From: Sinohyriopsis cumingii
Taxonomy: Eukaryota > Mollusca > Bivalvia > Unionida > Unionidae
Direction: 5' to 3'
DNA length: 64,000 nt
Assembly: GCA_028554795.2 (NCBI GenBank)
Contig: CM068835.1
Location: 54,400,219 to 54,464,218 of the forward strand
The notes under the pieces are model-generated. The model did no database searches. It was not told where the DNA came from and was given only the letters and a program-made list of their open reading frames with translations. Positions 50,816 to 58,571 of this stretch are shown one piece after another; the first letter of the stretch is position 1, and every line of letters begins with the position of its first letter. The position numbers were made by a program, and so were the translations under genes.

Positions 50816-52206
50816 TGTAACAAGATAATTGGGTGGGATTTCAGATTTACAACAGAACACTTTTGTTGGTGATATAAATACAATGTATAATAACGAACGA
50901 CGTGAATGAGCAATTAATTATGATTAATATGTGCGTGTGTGTGATCCAAATATTGGATCAATTAACATAAAACGCACGGACGTAATAAGGAAAATATAAA
51001 AAAATGACCTTACACAGTACAAGGACAAGGGGTGAATGATTCACAGCGATTTCACAACGAAAAGATTAATGTGTTTTACTCAGATAGTAAAACAAATGTG
51101 GTATTTTACTCGTATCGTAAAATGTATTCACTCAAATAGTGAAATTATGTAAATAAAAGGGACAGATATACAAATTATCCTTACAGTACCAAAACCACAC
51201 CGGGTTTTACAAACCCCCAAAGTTAGCTCACGGCTAAAATATTACATGTATGGAATTACACACTCCGTCACCAGCACACTCACCTACCAGTCACACTGGC
51301 CAATCAAGCCGTCAGTATTCCAGGTTGGTCAATCAAGCAATCAGCGCTCACCAATCTCGGTCAGCTATGCCCAATCACCTGCTACTCGATCAGTAACATT
51401 GTTTATTCAGCTCTACGGATGGTAAGGTTCAGCTTCACAGCTGCCATTGTCAACTTATATGGTTAGCTCTGCAGCTGGCACCACGTCGACTCCGATCACT
51501 CCAATAATTCTGTGTGATCACTCGGATCACCACTCCAATCACTCTGGTCAGCTGAAAATACATCTAACACCATGTAATATGCATGACACAGGCATATACA
51601 ATAAAAAGTAATGACGTTAAATACGGTAAGTTATACAGATTACATTATCAGCACAATAATTACAAAACAACAAACAGGTTCAAAAGTAAACCTAACCATG
51701 CCCGACAAGAACCCTACAGTACTAAACGTTTCTTAAAAATGCAGCTTTATATTGCTAATATAAATCCCTTGCTAAGTCACAAACCAGAATAAAAAATATT
51801 TGCATTGCACTACGTACACCGAAACTACATAGCAAGCCTACAAAAATAAAGGTGGTAGTAAAATATTTATAACTAATACACAAGAACTTAATAATTCACA
51901 TACCTCTACAGCTGAAGATGTGCAAGTCCTTAAAGTAGACTGCTCACTAACAAGACATTCCTTAATGTGAAGATTTGATCTTACGGTGAGGCATTTATAC
52001 ACAGACGAAGTCATACATTGTCTGTGTGCTGGAAGCAATCGGTTTTTCCGATTGAAAGCACTTCGCACGTGCGGCATAGGATGAATCGAACTATTTTGAA
52101 ATATTGTACAATATACATAAATCACCCTCGGGTATCGTTGTACACAAAAAATGAAACCCGAGTACATGTGTTTAATAAATAAAAGGATTTATGCAATTCC
52201 GTGACA
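50816..52206 (-). repeat. Old solo LTR related to the NUDC-intron element
   Basis: It begins TGTAACAAGATAATTGGGTG and ends AATTCCGTGACA, and shares long blocks with the Gmr1-like LTRs (for example the CACCCTCGGGTATCGTTGTA block), but with many substitutions and indels. No internal region and no matching 5-bp target duplication were found, so it is an aged or rearranged relic of a sister subfamily. Confidence 0.88.
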
Positions 52207-53185
52207 GCTTATATGAGAACTTCCTTAACTTTTTACTCACATTATATACACAGCGTCTTGGAATCCTGTGGTGGGTGCTAAAGATGAACTTCCCAACAGA
52301 AAACCTAAAGATGTTTAAACCTAAGGGTATCAGTATAGAAAACAGTCATTGCCAAGAAACCCGTTGGGTAGCCGTCTACGTTCTAACCAACCACAATATG
52401 GAATCACTGAATATACATCATTGACTTTATGAGAAGAAATGATGTATATACTAAATTCAATCAGGATCAGATTGCATTATGTGCAGACAATATAGTGTAC
52501 AGTTTCTTCATCGACGCAGTCATGGGTTTCCCTTGGAACAATAAGTAACTTGTTTTGATCATGGATACATGTACTCTAGAAATGATGATAAATTATGAAG
52601 TTTTTGTGAAGATTATCATTATCTATATTTAGCTCAGAAATGTGTGTGCATCGATGGCAAAATGTGATGCCTTAGATCATTAGAAGTCAAGTTTGACTCC
52701 ATAACGTTGTCAAGCTTTTAAACAGTTTATATTTAAACGATTGTCTGCTTCTATTCCATTTTGAGTTAGAGAAGTGTCTTCTTGCCACACATATTGTTTT
52801 TGAAAACAAACTGGTGTTATTTTATTTTCTTTGTTGAAACTAATCTGCAATGATCTTCTCTTTGACCCTCTTTCTGTCGAACTTGATAATGTTTTCCTTC
52901 ACACACATGCTTCTCCTATTTTTTTTTTAAAAAACGGCGTGTTCATCAGTCTTGCCACCTTCCATTCAGATTTTTCTCATTCACATTCAGATTCGAGACA
53001 CGACACTCGTAAGAAGTAGACGTGCCTACATACAAACATAAAGTTGTAGTTTTGGTTTGAAGCGTTTGCTCAGAGGCAACCCAGCCATCAATAACAATAC
53101 ATAGAGCAAGGAATAGCTGAAGCAGCCCGCCAAGCCATTCGACCTGCAGAGGAGTCCTAGCAGCCCACCAAGCTGTAGGAGTTCC
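52207..53185. other. Intergenic stretch, nothing recognised
   Basis: AT-rich with no gene. The last 100 bases contain a loose repeat of CAGCCCRCCAAGC. Confidence 0.5.
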
Positions 53186-53193
53186 AGCCCGCC

Positions 53194-53397
53194 CAGAGGC
53201 GTAGCTATGATATTTTGCGTCCGGGGACGAACTATAAAATTGGCGCCCCAGCCCCCTCCCCGTTTAATCACATTTTTGAATATTACCCTTGTTTACTTAT
53301 TATAATCTAACGTTGTAAGCCTCATTTTGGCGCCCCTGTACCTTGGCGCCCGGGGACATATGTACCCCCTGCCCCCCCCCCCCCAGCTACGCCTCTG
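53194..53397. mobile_element. Non-autonomous hAT MITE
   Basis: 204 bp with terminal inverted repeats CAGAGGCGTAGCT (13 bp) and a perfect 8-bp target duplication AGCCCGCC at 53,186-53,193 and 53,398-53,405. The 8-bp duplication and CAGNGGCGTAGCT termini are typical of hAT transposons. No transposase inside. It contains a C-run of about 14 bases. Confidence 0.92.
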
Positions 53398-53405
53398 AGC
53401 CCGCC

Positions 53406-53770
53406 CAACATAAAGTCCATACAATTGACTCCAAATTAATTAGGAACCTTTTGGAAAGGAGGCCAAAAATTTGTGTGAGGTAAGGAGAACACTGATTTAT
53501 TAAACATTCGAGTATTGTACTATGTGCTGTTGATAATTTTATTCTATCCCATTTCTAATCTACATGCTCTTTCATCTATCTACTTAACTGTTACTACTGA
53601 TCTAACAATTAAATTATACAGTATATTCTAATTCCTAGTACTTATTCGAAGTATTAGAATTCACTCAAAATGACTTAGCCCCAATCCAGTATGGTACATG
53701 AATTACTAAATAAATTGTTCCAAAAATACTTCTCAATATAAAACTCAATTATTATCAGTATAATAGTATA
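53406..53770. other. Spacer before LINE fragments
   Basis: AT-rich, nothing recognised. It may include the 5' UTR of the LINE. Confidence 0.45.
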
Positions 53771-53787
53771 AATATATATCTTTCTAA

Positions 53788-54965
53788 ATGAATAATACAA
53801 CCAAAAAAGGTTTAATTATATGGCAATGGAATTGCCGTGGGCTCATAGCCAACATCACGGAACTAAAAATCAGAATCAATAACACGACCCAAAAACCAGG
53901 CATAATCTGTATACAAGAAACAAAATTGTCAAACAAAACCAGGTTCACGCAAAACATATCAGGGTACTCAACATAATAGTTTAAGAACAGAGTAAATGGA
54001 AAACAGGGGGCGGACTGGCCATATATGTCCACGACTTCCTACCTAGTTCCTCTTTTGTAAACCCAATCCTATCCCCAGAATACCCAGATGCATTTGAAAC
54101 CCATACTATCCTATTTAATACAGGAAAAACTCATTTCGCACTATGTTATGTATACGATCCAGGCGGAAACAACCCTGTCGCTATGGAGGCGTACAAAATC
54201 CTGATAAGGAACCAACCCGGAAACATCATAATCTGTGGAGATTTTAAAGCACACAGCGAACTGTGGGGCGTTAACAAACTGGACAAAAGAGGTGGACTTA
54301 CAGAGAAGTGGATTGCTGAAAATAATGCCGTAAAATTGAATGATGGAAATCGAACAAGAATCTACCCACTGGAGCACTGTCCACAATTGATTTAACAATA
54401 TGCTCCCCTAATCTAGCACAGCTATCCAACGGGGAAGTAGACCATACCAGTACGCTTGGAGGTGACCACTTTCCAATAAGCATCAAACTCAATACTAATA
54501 CCCATACAATATCCACTACCAATATAGCCAGATGGAGATTTGACAAGGCTGACAAGGCAGTATTATATCCCTAAAGTGAAAGGACATCAAAGATGACAAT
54601 ATCGACGTCTATAGCGATAATGTCAAAAAAGCACAAACTGAAGAGGCAGCTCGAAGTATAGCCAAAGCAGGGGGCGGGACACAAAAAATTCAGTCCCTTG
54701 ATGGAATATCGAATGTAAGGAAGTCCTCAAAGCCAAAAAGAAACCGCTCAACAAATTACAACACACTGGTCGATCGAATGGCTCACTAATATACAAAAGA
54801 AAAGAAAAGGAACCCAAGAAAAGTATTAGGAATGCCAAGGAAACATCCTGGCAAAACGTCTGCTCAAACCTCACCATCAAATGTGATGCAAAAAATGTAT
54901 GGAATAAGATTAAGGCAAGTAAAGGCAAGCCAAAACCAAGCATCCCAAAACTATCAGGAATAACC
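53788..54965 (+). mobile_element. LINE fragment A: APE endonuclease and linker, I/Jockey-like
   Basis: The reading frame starts MNNTTKKGLIIWQWNCRGL. The WNCRG block, IICIQETKL, IICGDFKAHSELWG and the later DHTSTLGGDHFPI block are the ordered motifs of an apurinic-type LINE endonuclease. They are spread over at least three frames, so several frameshifts have accumulated. The segment then runs through a basic linker with KKVWNKI-like sequence (VWNKIKASKGKPKPSIPKL). The reverse transcriptase of this LINE does not follow directly. Confidence 0.8.
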
Positions 54966-54969
54966 ACCA

Positions 54970-55431
54970 TCAGAGAATATAAAGATAAGAAGAGAGACTT
55001 TAGAAACGTTCAAAAACTGGCTGTGGAAAAATATATGGGGGAGGTGTATGAAGAAATTGAAAAAGCACATGAATGCGATGTAAGACACTTTTGGAAAATC
55101 ATCAACATTAAGAGAGGGAACAATATAAATTTTTGTCAGGAACTATCAACTGATGGAGTTTGTGTCCGTGATGATGATTCCATCGCAAATCGCTTTGCCA
55201 GATACTATGAGGACATTCACACGCCGAATTTAAACCATAGTTTTGACGGAAACTTTTATGAATTTATAGAGAGAGAATTAAATCGGGGTCTACAGGACGA
55301 AGTAAGCCATATCGAGGCCTTACAGACCAGTATCAGTTTAAACGAAGTAGGAGAAATCATTAAAGGTCTAAAGAAACCAAAAGCATCGGGCCATGATCAA
55401 ATTTGCAATGAACATTTGATCTATGGCAAGT
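54970..55431 (+). mobile_element. LINE fragment B: pre-RT region and first RT motif, truncated
   Basis: One open frame ending at 55,431 contains ECDVRHFWKIINIKRG, then DGVCVRDDDSIANRFARYYE, then LKKPKASGHDQICNEHLIYG, the first conserved RT block (K-P-KA-G-D-I-NE-L). The RT stops there abruptly, exactly where a new repetitive sequence begins, which is read as the Polinton insertion point. The style differs from fragment A, so A and B may come from two different LINEs joined near 54,965. Confidence 0.7.
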
Positions 55432-55740
55432 AGTAAATGGGGATACCCTAGCCTCAATGGGAATTAGCATTACAGAGACCCCTGGGACACTCTAGCCTCA
55501 ATGGAAATTTAACATGGAGATAATTGCTGGGCCACTCTAGGGACAAGGGGAATTGAACATGGGGAATAGAGTTTGGGCTTGTCTATGGACAAGGGGAATT
55601 GAACATGGGGAATAGAGTTTGGGCTTGTCTAGGGACAAGGGGAATTAACATGGGGAATAAATTGTGGGGTCTGCATAGGGACAATGGGAATAGAGTTTGG
55701 GTTTGTCTAGGGACAAGGGGAATTGAATATGGGATTTTTT
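55432..55740 (-). repeat. 46-bp minisatellite at the presumed Polinton left terminus
   Basis: Imperfect units around CTAGGGACAAGGGGAATTG recur at about 55,537, 55,582, 55,629, 55,674 and 55,707, and more diverged units fill 55,440-55,536. Polinton terminal inverted repeats often carry such arrays, so this may be the left inverted repeat, but its partner is outside the window. It is followed by an A/T homopolymer block (about 55,733-55,780). Confidence 0.7.
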
Positions 55741-55825
55741 TTAAAAAAAAGTTTTTTTAAATTTAAATTTAAATTTAAAAAAGGGTAGGCAATGGAAAGG
55801 CTATCTCTTTTCGAGAAATATGGCT

Positions 55826-55841
55826 GGCCCTGAAAAGGGCC
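55826..55841 (-). terminator. Histone-type 3' stem-loop of small gene A
   Basis: The minus strand reads CCCAAA-GGCCCTTTTCAGGGCC-AGCCA: a 6-bp stem with a TTTC loop and a CCAAA 5' flank, the canonical metazoan histone mRNA 3' stem-loop. It lies 25 nt past the stop codon of gene A. Fourteen nt further is AAAAGAG (plus 55,805-55,811), complementary to the CUCUUUU of U7 snRNA, in the position of the histone downstream element. Confidence 0.88.
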
Positions 55842-55866
55842 TTTGGGTTTTCTTCTTCTTCTGCTT

Positions 55867-56256
55867 CTAATTTCTTCTTTTTCTCCACCAACTTCTTATT
55901 TTATCTCCAACACTCTTTCTCTTCTTTTCTTTCTTTTTTCTCTCCTCCTCTTCTTTCTTCTTCTCTTCCTCCTCTTCTTTCTTCCTCTTTTCATTTTCTT
56001 CTTCTTTCTCAATTTTTTCATTCCATGCTCTCATCCTTATCCTTTCCTCTTCATCCTCCTTCTCCTCCTTTATCTCTTTCATTACACCACTTATCTTGTC
56101 CTTTACCTTTCTCAAGTTATTAATTTCCATCTTTACACGATGGGGACTATAGGAATAGTGGTCTTCAACGAGTCTTATTAACATCTGCTCCATCATTCCT
56201 AAATTGTCTAAAACGTCTTGCAATGTTTGCATCTTGTCCATTTGGTTCGAAGCCAT
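55867..56256 (-). CDS. Small charged coiled-coil protein A of the Polinton
   Basis: 129 residues from ATG at 56,256. The N-terminal 50 residues form an amphipathic helix (TLQDVLDNLGMMEQMLIRLV), followed by a long Glu/Lys/Arg-rich coiled coil (about 65-125) ending in WWRKRRN, a possible nuclear-localisation or DNA-contact tail. I know no family for it. It is the leftmost of three genes sharing cassette structure: promoter element plus TATA-like box, short leader, ORF, histone-type stem-loop 25 nt after the stop. Low-complexity Glu/Lys sequence makes homology searching unreliable, so the N-terminal helix is the better query. The function is unknown. The S-phase-type 3' end suggests expression during host DNA replication. 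Confidence 0.7.
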   Translation of the reverse strand: MASNQMDKMQTLQDVLDNLGMMEQMLIRLVEDHYSYSPHRVKMEINNLRKVKDKISGVMKEIKEEKEDEEERIRMRAWNEKIEKEEENEKRKKEEEEEKKKEEEERKKKEKKRKSVGDKIRSWWRKRRN

Positions 56257-56295
56257 CTTCTTGTAGAATGGTTTGAACGACGAATACTGTGGGTT

Positions 56296-56412
56296 CTTAT
56301 AGTGAAAGCGCGGACGTGATGGAAAACATCCCCCTTAAAACATAAAATTGATCTTACCTAGATCATGACCAAAGAAACAGCAACGCGCGGACGTGAAGGA
56401 AAACATCCCCCT
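56296..56412 (-). promoter_or_regulatory. Promoter of small gene A: TATA-like box and two copies of a shared upstream element
   Basis: Read on the minus strand, a TATA-like CTATAAG (56,296-56,302) is preceded by the element at 56,306-56,334 (GGGGATGTTTTCC, TCACGTCCGCGC). A second copy lies at 56,385-56,412. The same element with a TATA-like box lies in front of genes B and C. The TATA-like box is about 40 nt from the start codon, so the leader must be very short. Confidence 0.75.
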
Positions 56413-56433
56413 ACTTTTCTCATTTCATATAAT

Positions 56434-56789
56434 AAAACCCAAACTATACTCTCCACATACGCTAAGAAACAATAAACAAAATCCATAATCTACTATCCAC
56501 ACAATCGTACGTGAGCGGTTACAAAACCCAAACTATACTCTCCACATACGCTAAGAAACAATAAACAAAATCCTTAATCTACTATCCACACAATCGTACG
56601 TGAGCGGTTACAAAACCCAAACTATACTCTCCACATACGCTAAGAAACAATAAACAAAATCCATAATCTACTATCCACACAATCGTACGTAAGCGGTTAC
56701 AAAACCCAAACTATACTCTCCACATACGCTAAGAAACAATAAACAAAATCCATAATCTACTATCCACACAATCGTACGTGAGCAGTTAC
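56434..56789 (-). repeat. Four tandem copies of an 89-bp unit
   Basis: Units beginning AAAACCCAAACTATACTC start at about 56,435, 56,523, 56,612 and 56,701 and are nearly identical (a few substitutions), so the expansion is recent. A single diverged unit-like sequence occurs in the matching spacer upstream of gene B (about 57,480-57,610), which shows that the array grew inside one cassette. Confidence 0.9.
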
Positions 56790-56863
56790 AAACACAAACA
56801 CACAAACACATACCCTCGCACTATGAAAAAAGAGTTAGTGTTTATAATCACACTACTCTACCT

Positions 56864-56865
<2 letters not shown>

Positions 56866-56898
<33 letters not shown>

Positions 56899-56906
56899 CA
56901 CACACA
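56866..56906. repeat. (CA)n microsatellite
   Basis: About 20 CA dinucleotides between the 89-bp array and the downstream element of gene B. Confidence 0.9.
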
Positions 56907-56946
56907 TTGGCAAATCGATAGTTATTTCTTTTCTAGAGTATTGGGT

Positions 56947-56962
56947 AGCCCTTAAAAGGGCT
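56947..56962 (-). terminator. Histone-type 3' stem-loop of small gene B
   Basis: The minus strand reads AAAAACA-GCCCTTTTAAGGGC-TACCCA, with a 6-bp stem counting the outer A-T pair and a TTTA loop (fits the UYUN loop rule), followed by the canonical ACCCA. It lies 28 nt past the stop of gene B. The purine element GAAAAGAAA follows 13 nt later (plus 56,925-56,933). Confidence 0.87.
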
Positions 56963-56990
56963 GTTTTTTTTTAACTCCAGATGCACCTAT

Positions 56991-57299
56991 CTAATGGTTG
57001 CACCTTCCTGGCCTGGCGCCACACACGCATCTTCTTCCCCAGTCTCCTTTCACCTTTCTTCTGGGGAGCGCAGAGGGAGGATGATTCGCTTCAACACCCC
57101 AATCCTCTGTCTCGGGAATATTGTACGACATCCTCTCTTCTAGTTTCTTTTCCTCCTCTTCCCTCTGTCTTCTCTCCTCCTCTTCGTTCTTCATTCTTTC
57201 CTCTTCTACTATAGCCTCCGCGGCCAGTTCATTTAACAGGCGCCTGACATATTCCAGATGTATCTGGAGTTCAAGAAGTTTGCTTATTCTGCTATTCAT
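56991..57299 (-). CDS. Small charged coiled-coil protein B of the Polinton
   Basis: 102 residues from the first ATG at 57,299 (MNSRISKLLELQIHLEYVRR). The N-terminal helix has the same plan as proteins A and C (SKL-EL---LE-VR--L), followed by a Glu/Arg-rich coiled coil (about 35-60). The C-terminal 40 residues are different: Pro-rich, basic and with two or three Cys (RRCVCGARPGRCNH), which could hold a metal. No known family. Flanked by the shared promoter upstream and a histone-type stem-loop 28 nt after the stop. Confidence 0.65.
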   Translation of the reverse strand: MNSRISKLLELQIHLEYVRRLLNELAAEAIVEEERMKNEEEERRQREEEEKKLEERMSYNIPETEDWGVEANHPPSALPRRKVKGDWGRRCVCGARPGRCNH

Positions 57300-57350
57300 T
57301 CTTGTGTTGATCAATCAACAAGGGTAGCTAGACTGACCAGCGAGTTTCAA

Positions 57351-57452
57351 TTTATAGTGAAAGCGCGGACCTGATGGAAAACATCCCCCTAAAACATAAA
57401 ATTGATCATAACCAAAAAACAACAACGCGCGGACCTAAAAGAAACACTCACT
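57351..57452 (-). promoter_or_regulatory. Promoter of small gene B: TATA box and two copies of the shared element
   Basis: The TATA sequence CTATAAA (minus strand of 57,351-57,357) is preceded by the element at 57,361-57,390. A second, more diverged copy lies at about 57,426-57,450. The arrangement and spacing equal those of gene A. The TATA box is about 50 nt from the ATG. Confidence 0.75.
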
Positions 57453-57735
57453 CACTTTTTTATGCTACCCATCACTATTTTAAAATTTTTTTATAAATCA
57501 CTTCAATAGACTATCCACATACGCAAAGCAATCCAATCTAACCCCAAATTTACACCTCAAACACCAAAAAAAAAGACATCATTTTAATCTACTATCCATA
57601 CCAACTTACTTAACCACTTACAAACACAAACACATACCCTCACATTTTTTTTAAAAGAGTTAGTGTTTATTTTCACACTACTCTACCTACACACATTGGC
57701 AAATGGATTGTTATTTCTTTTCTAGAGTATTGGGT

Positions 57736-57751
57736 AGCCCTGAAAAGGGCT
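57736..57751 (-). terminator. Histone-type 3' stem-loop of small gene C
   Basis: The minus strand reads AAAAACA-GCCCTTTTCAGGGC-TACCCA. Stem, TTTC loop and ACCCA flank match the canonical histone element except that the outermost pair is A-T. It lies 28 nt past the stop of gene C. GAAAAGAAA follows 13 nt downstream (plus 57,714-57,722). Confidence 0.9.
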
Positions 57752-57779
57752 GTTTTTCTGTTTGCTATGGCATTCTTTT

Positions 57780-58139
57780 TTAATTTCTAAGAATGCGATG
57801 TCCTCTGAGGATAGACTTTCTGGCGATAGGTCTGCTTCTTCGAAAAGAGAAGAAGAACTCTTTGGTGTCGATACGACAATCGACAAAGCCTCTGTCAACT
57901 TCAGGTTGCTGCTGCTGTTGTTGTTGTTGCTGCTGTTGCTGCTGTCTCTGAAGTCTGTACTTCTCTGTCCATTCTTCTTTTTCCCTGTTCATTTCTTCTC
58001 TGAAGAGCTCTTCTATCAGGTCTTCAGTGATTTTTAACATTCTCACATTCTCTATTTCTTCTGGCTTCGGTATCAGACTGTGTCTGACCCTATGCAAATT
58101 CACGTAGGCTTCGTTGAGCTTAGCTAGTTTGGAGCACAT
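57780..58139 (-). CDS. Small charged protein C of the Polinton, with polyglutamine tract
   Basis: 119 residues from ATG at 58,139 (MCSKLAKLNEAYVNLHRVRH). The N-terminal helix resembles A and B. The middle is acidic/basic helix (about 30-65), then a run of about 14 Gln encoded by mixed CAG/CAA codons, then a basic tail (FRRSRPIARKSILRGHRILR). No family recognised. It sits between the major capsid gene and gene B but in its own cassette with a separate promoter and a histone-type 3' end. The Gln tract is coded by interrupted repeats, so it may be selected rather than simple slippage. Confidence 0.68.
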   Translation of the reverse strand: MCSKLAKLNEAYVNLHRVRHSLIPKPEEIENVRMLKITEDLIEELFREEMNREKEEWTEKYRLQRQQQQQQQQQQQQQPEVDRGFVDCRIDTKEFFFSFRRSRPIARKSILRGHRILRN

Positions 58140-58193
58140 CTTCGTAGGAGGATGAGTCGACAATGGATGGTTAGACTGGAAACAACCCCTGTT

Positions 58194-58232
58194 CTTAAAG
58201 TCAAAGCGCGGACGTGAAGGAAAACATCCCCC
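58194..58232 (-). promoter_or_regulatory. Promoter of small gene C: TATA-like box and the shared element
   Basis: TATA-like CTTTAAG (minus strand of 58,194-58,200) is preceded by the shared element at 58,204-58,232 (GGGGGATGTTTTCC, TTCACGTCCGCGC). Only one element copy is seen here. It lies about 55 nt before the ATG. Confidence 0.7.
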
Positions 58233-58337
58233 ACACGGTTTTTGAGTCGCAACGTTTAGTGAGTGTCATGAGAGGGATAGTAAGAAATGAAAGAGCATCA
58301 ATCCAACATTCTTATAGCTAAACAAACCACAAAGGCA

Positions 58338-58525
58338 TTTTTTTCAAAACACAACATTTTTTATTCAAAAATCACTTAACACTAAACAACAACTCTAACA
58401 TTTTTAACAATAATCCAACAATATAACATCAAACAATTTTTTCAAAACACAACATTTTTTATTCAAAAATCACTTAACACTAAACAACAACAACTCTAAC
58501 ATTTTTTAACAATAATCCAACACTA
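58338..58525 (-). repeat. Duplicated poly(A)-signal region after the major capsid gene
   Basis: Two copies of a unit of about 97 bp, AT-rich, each with AATAAA on the minus strand (plus 58,360-58,365 and 58,458-58,463). They lie 100-210 nt past the stop of the capsid gene and would end its mRNA in the ordinary way. Confidence 0.75.
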
Positions 58526-58571
58526 AAAGTTTCTCCACTAGGTAAAGAGGGATAACAGTCTTCCATGGTTT

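Noticed and set aside
55843-56181. Plus-strand Leu/Phe-rich frame as a membrane protein
   Set aside because: It is the complement of the Glu/Lys-rich coiled coil of gene A. The minus-strand gene has promoter and 3'-end signals, the plus strand has none.
56306-58232. GGGGATGTTTTCC as an NF-kappaB site
   Set aside because: Spacing between the GGG and TTCC halves is too long for the 10-bp kappaB consensus. The element is reported only as a shared promoter motif.
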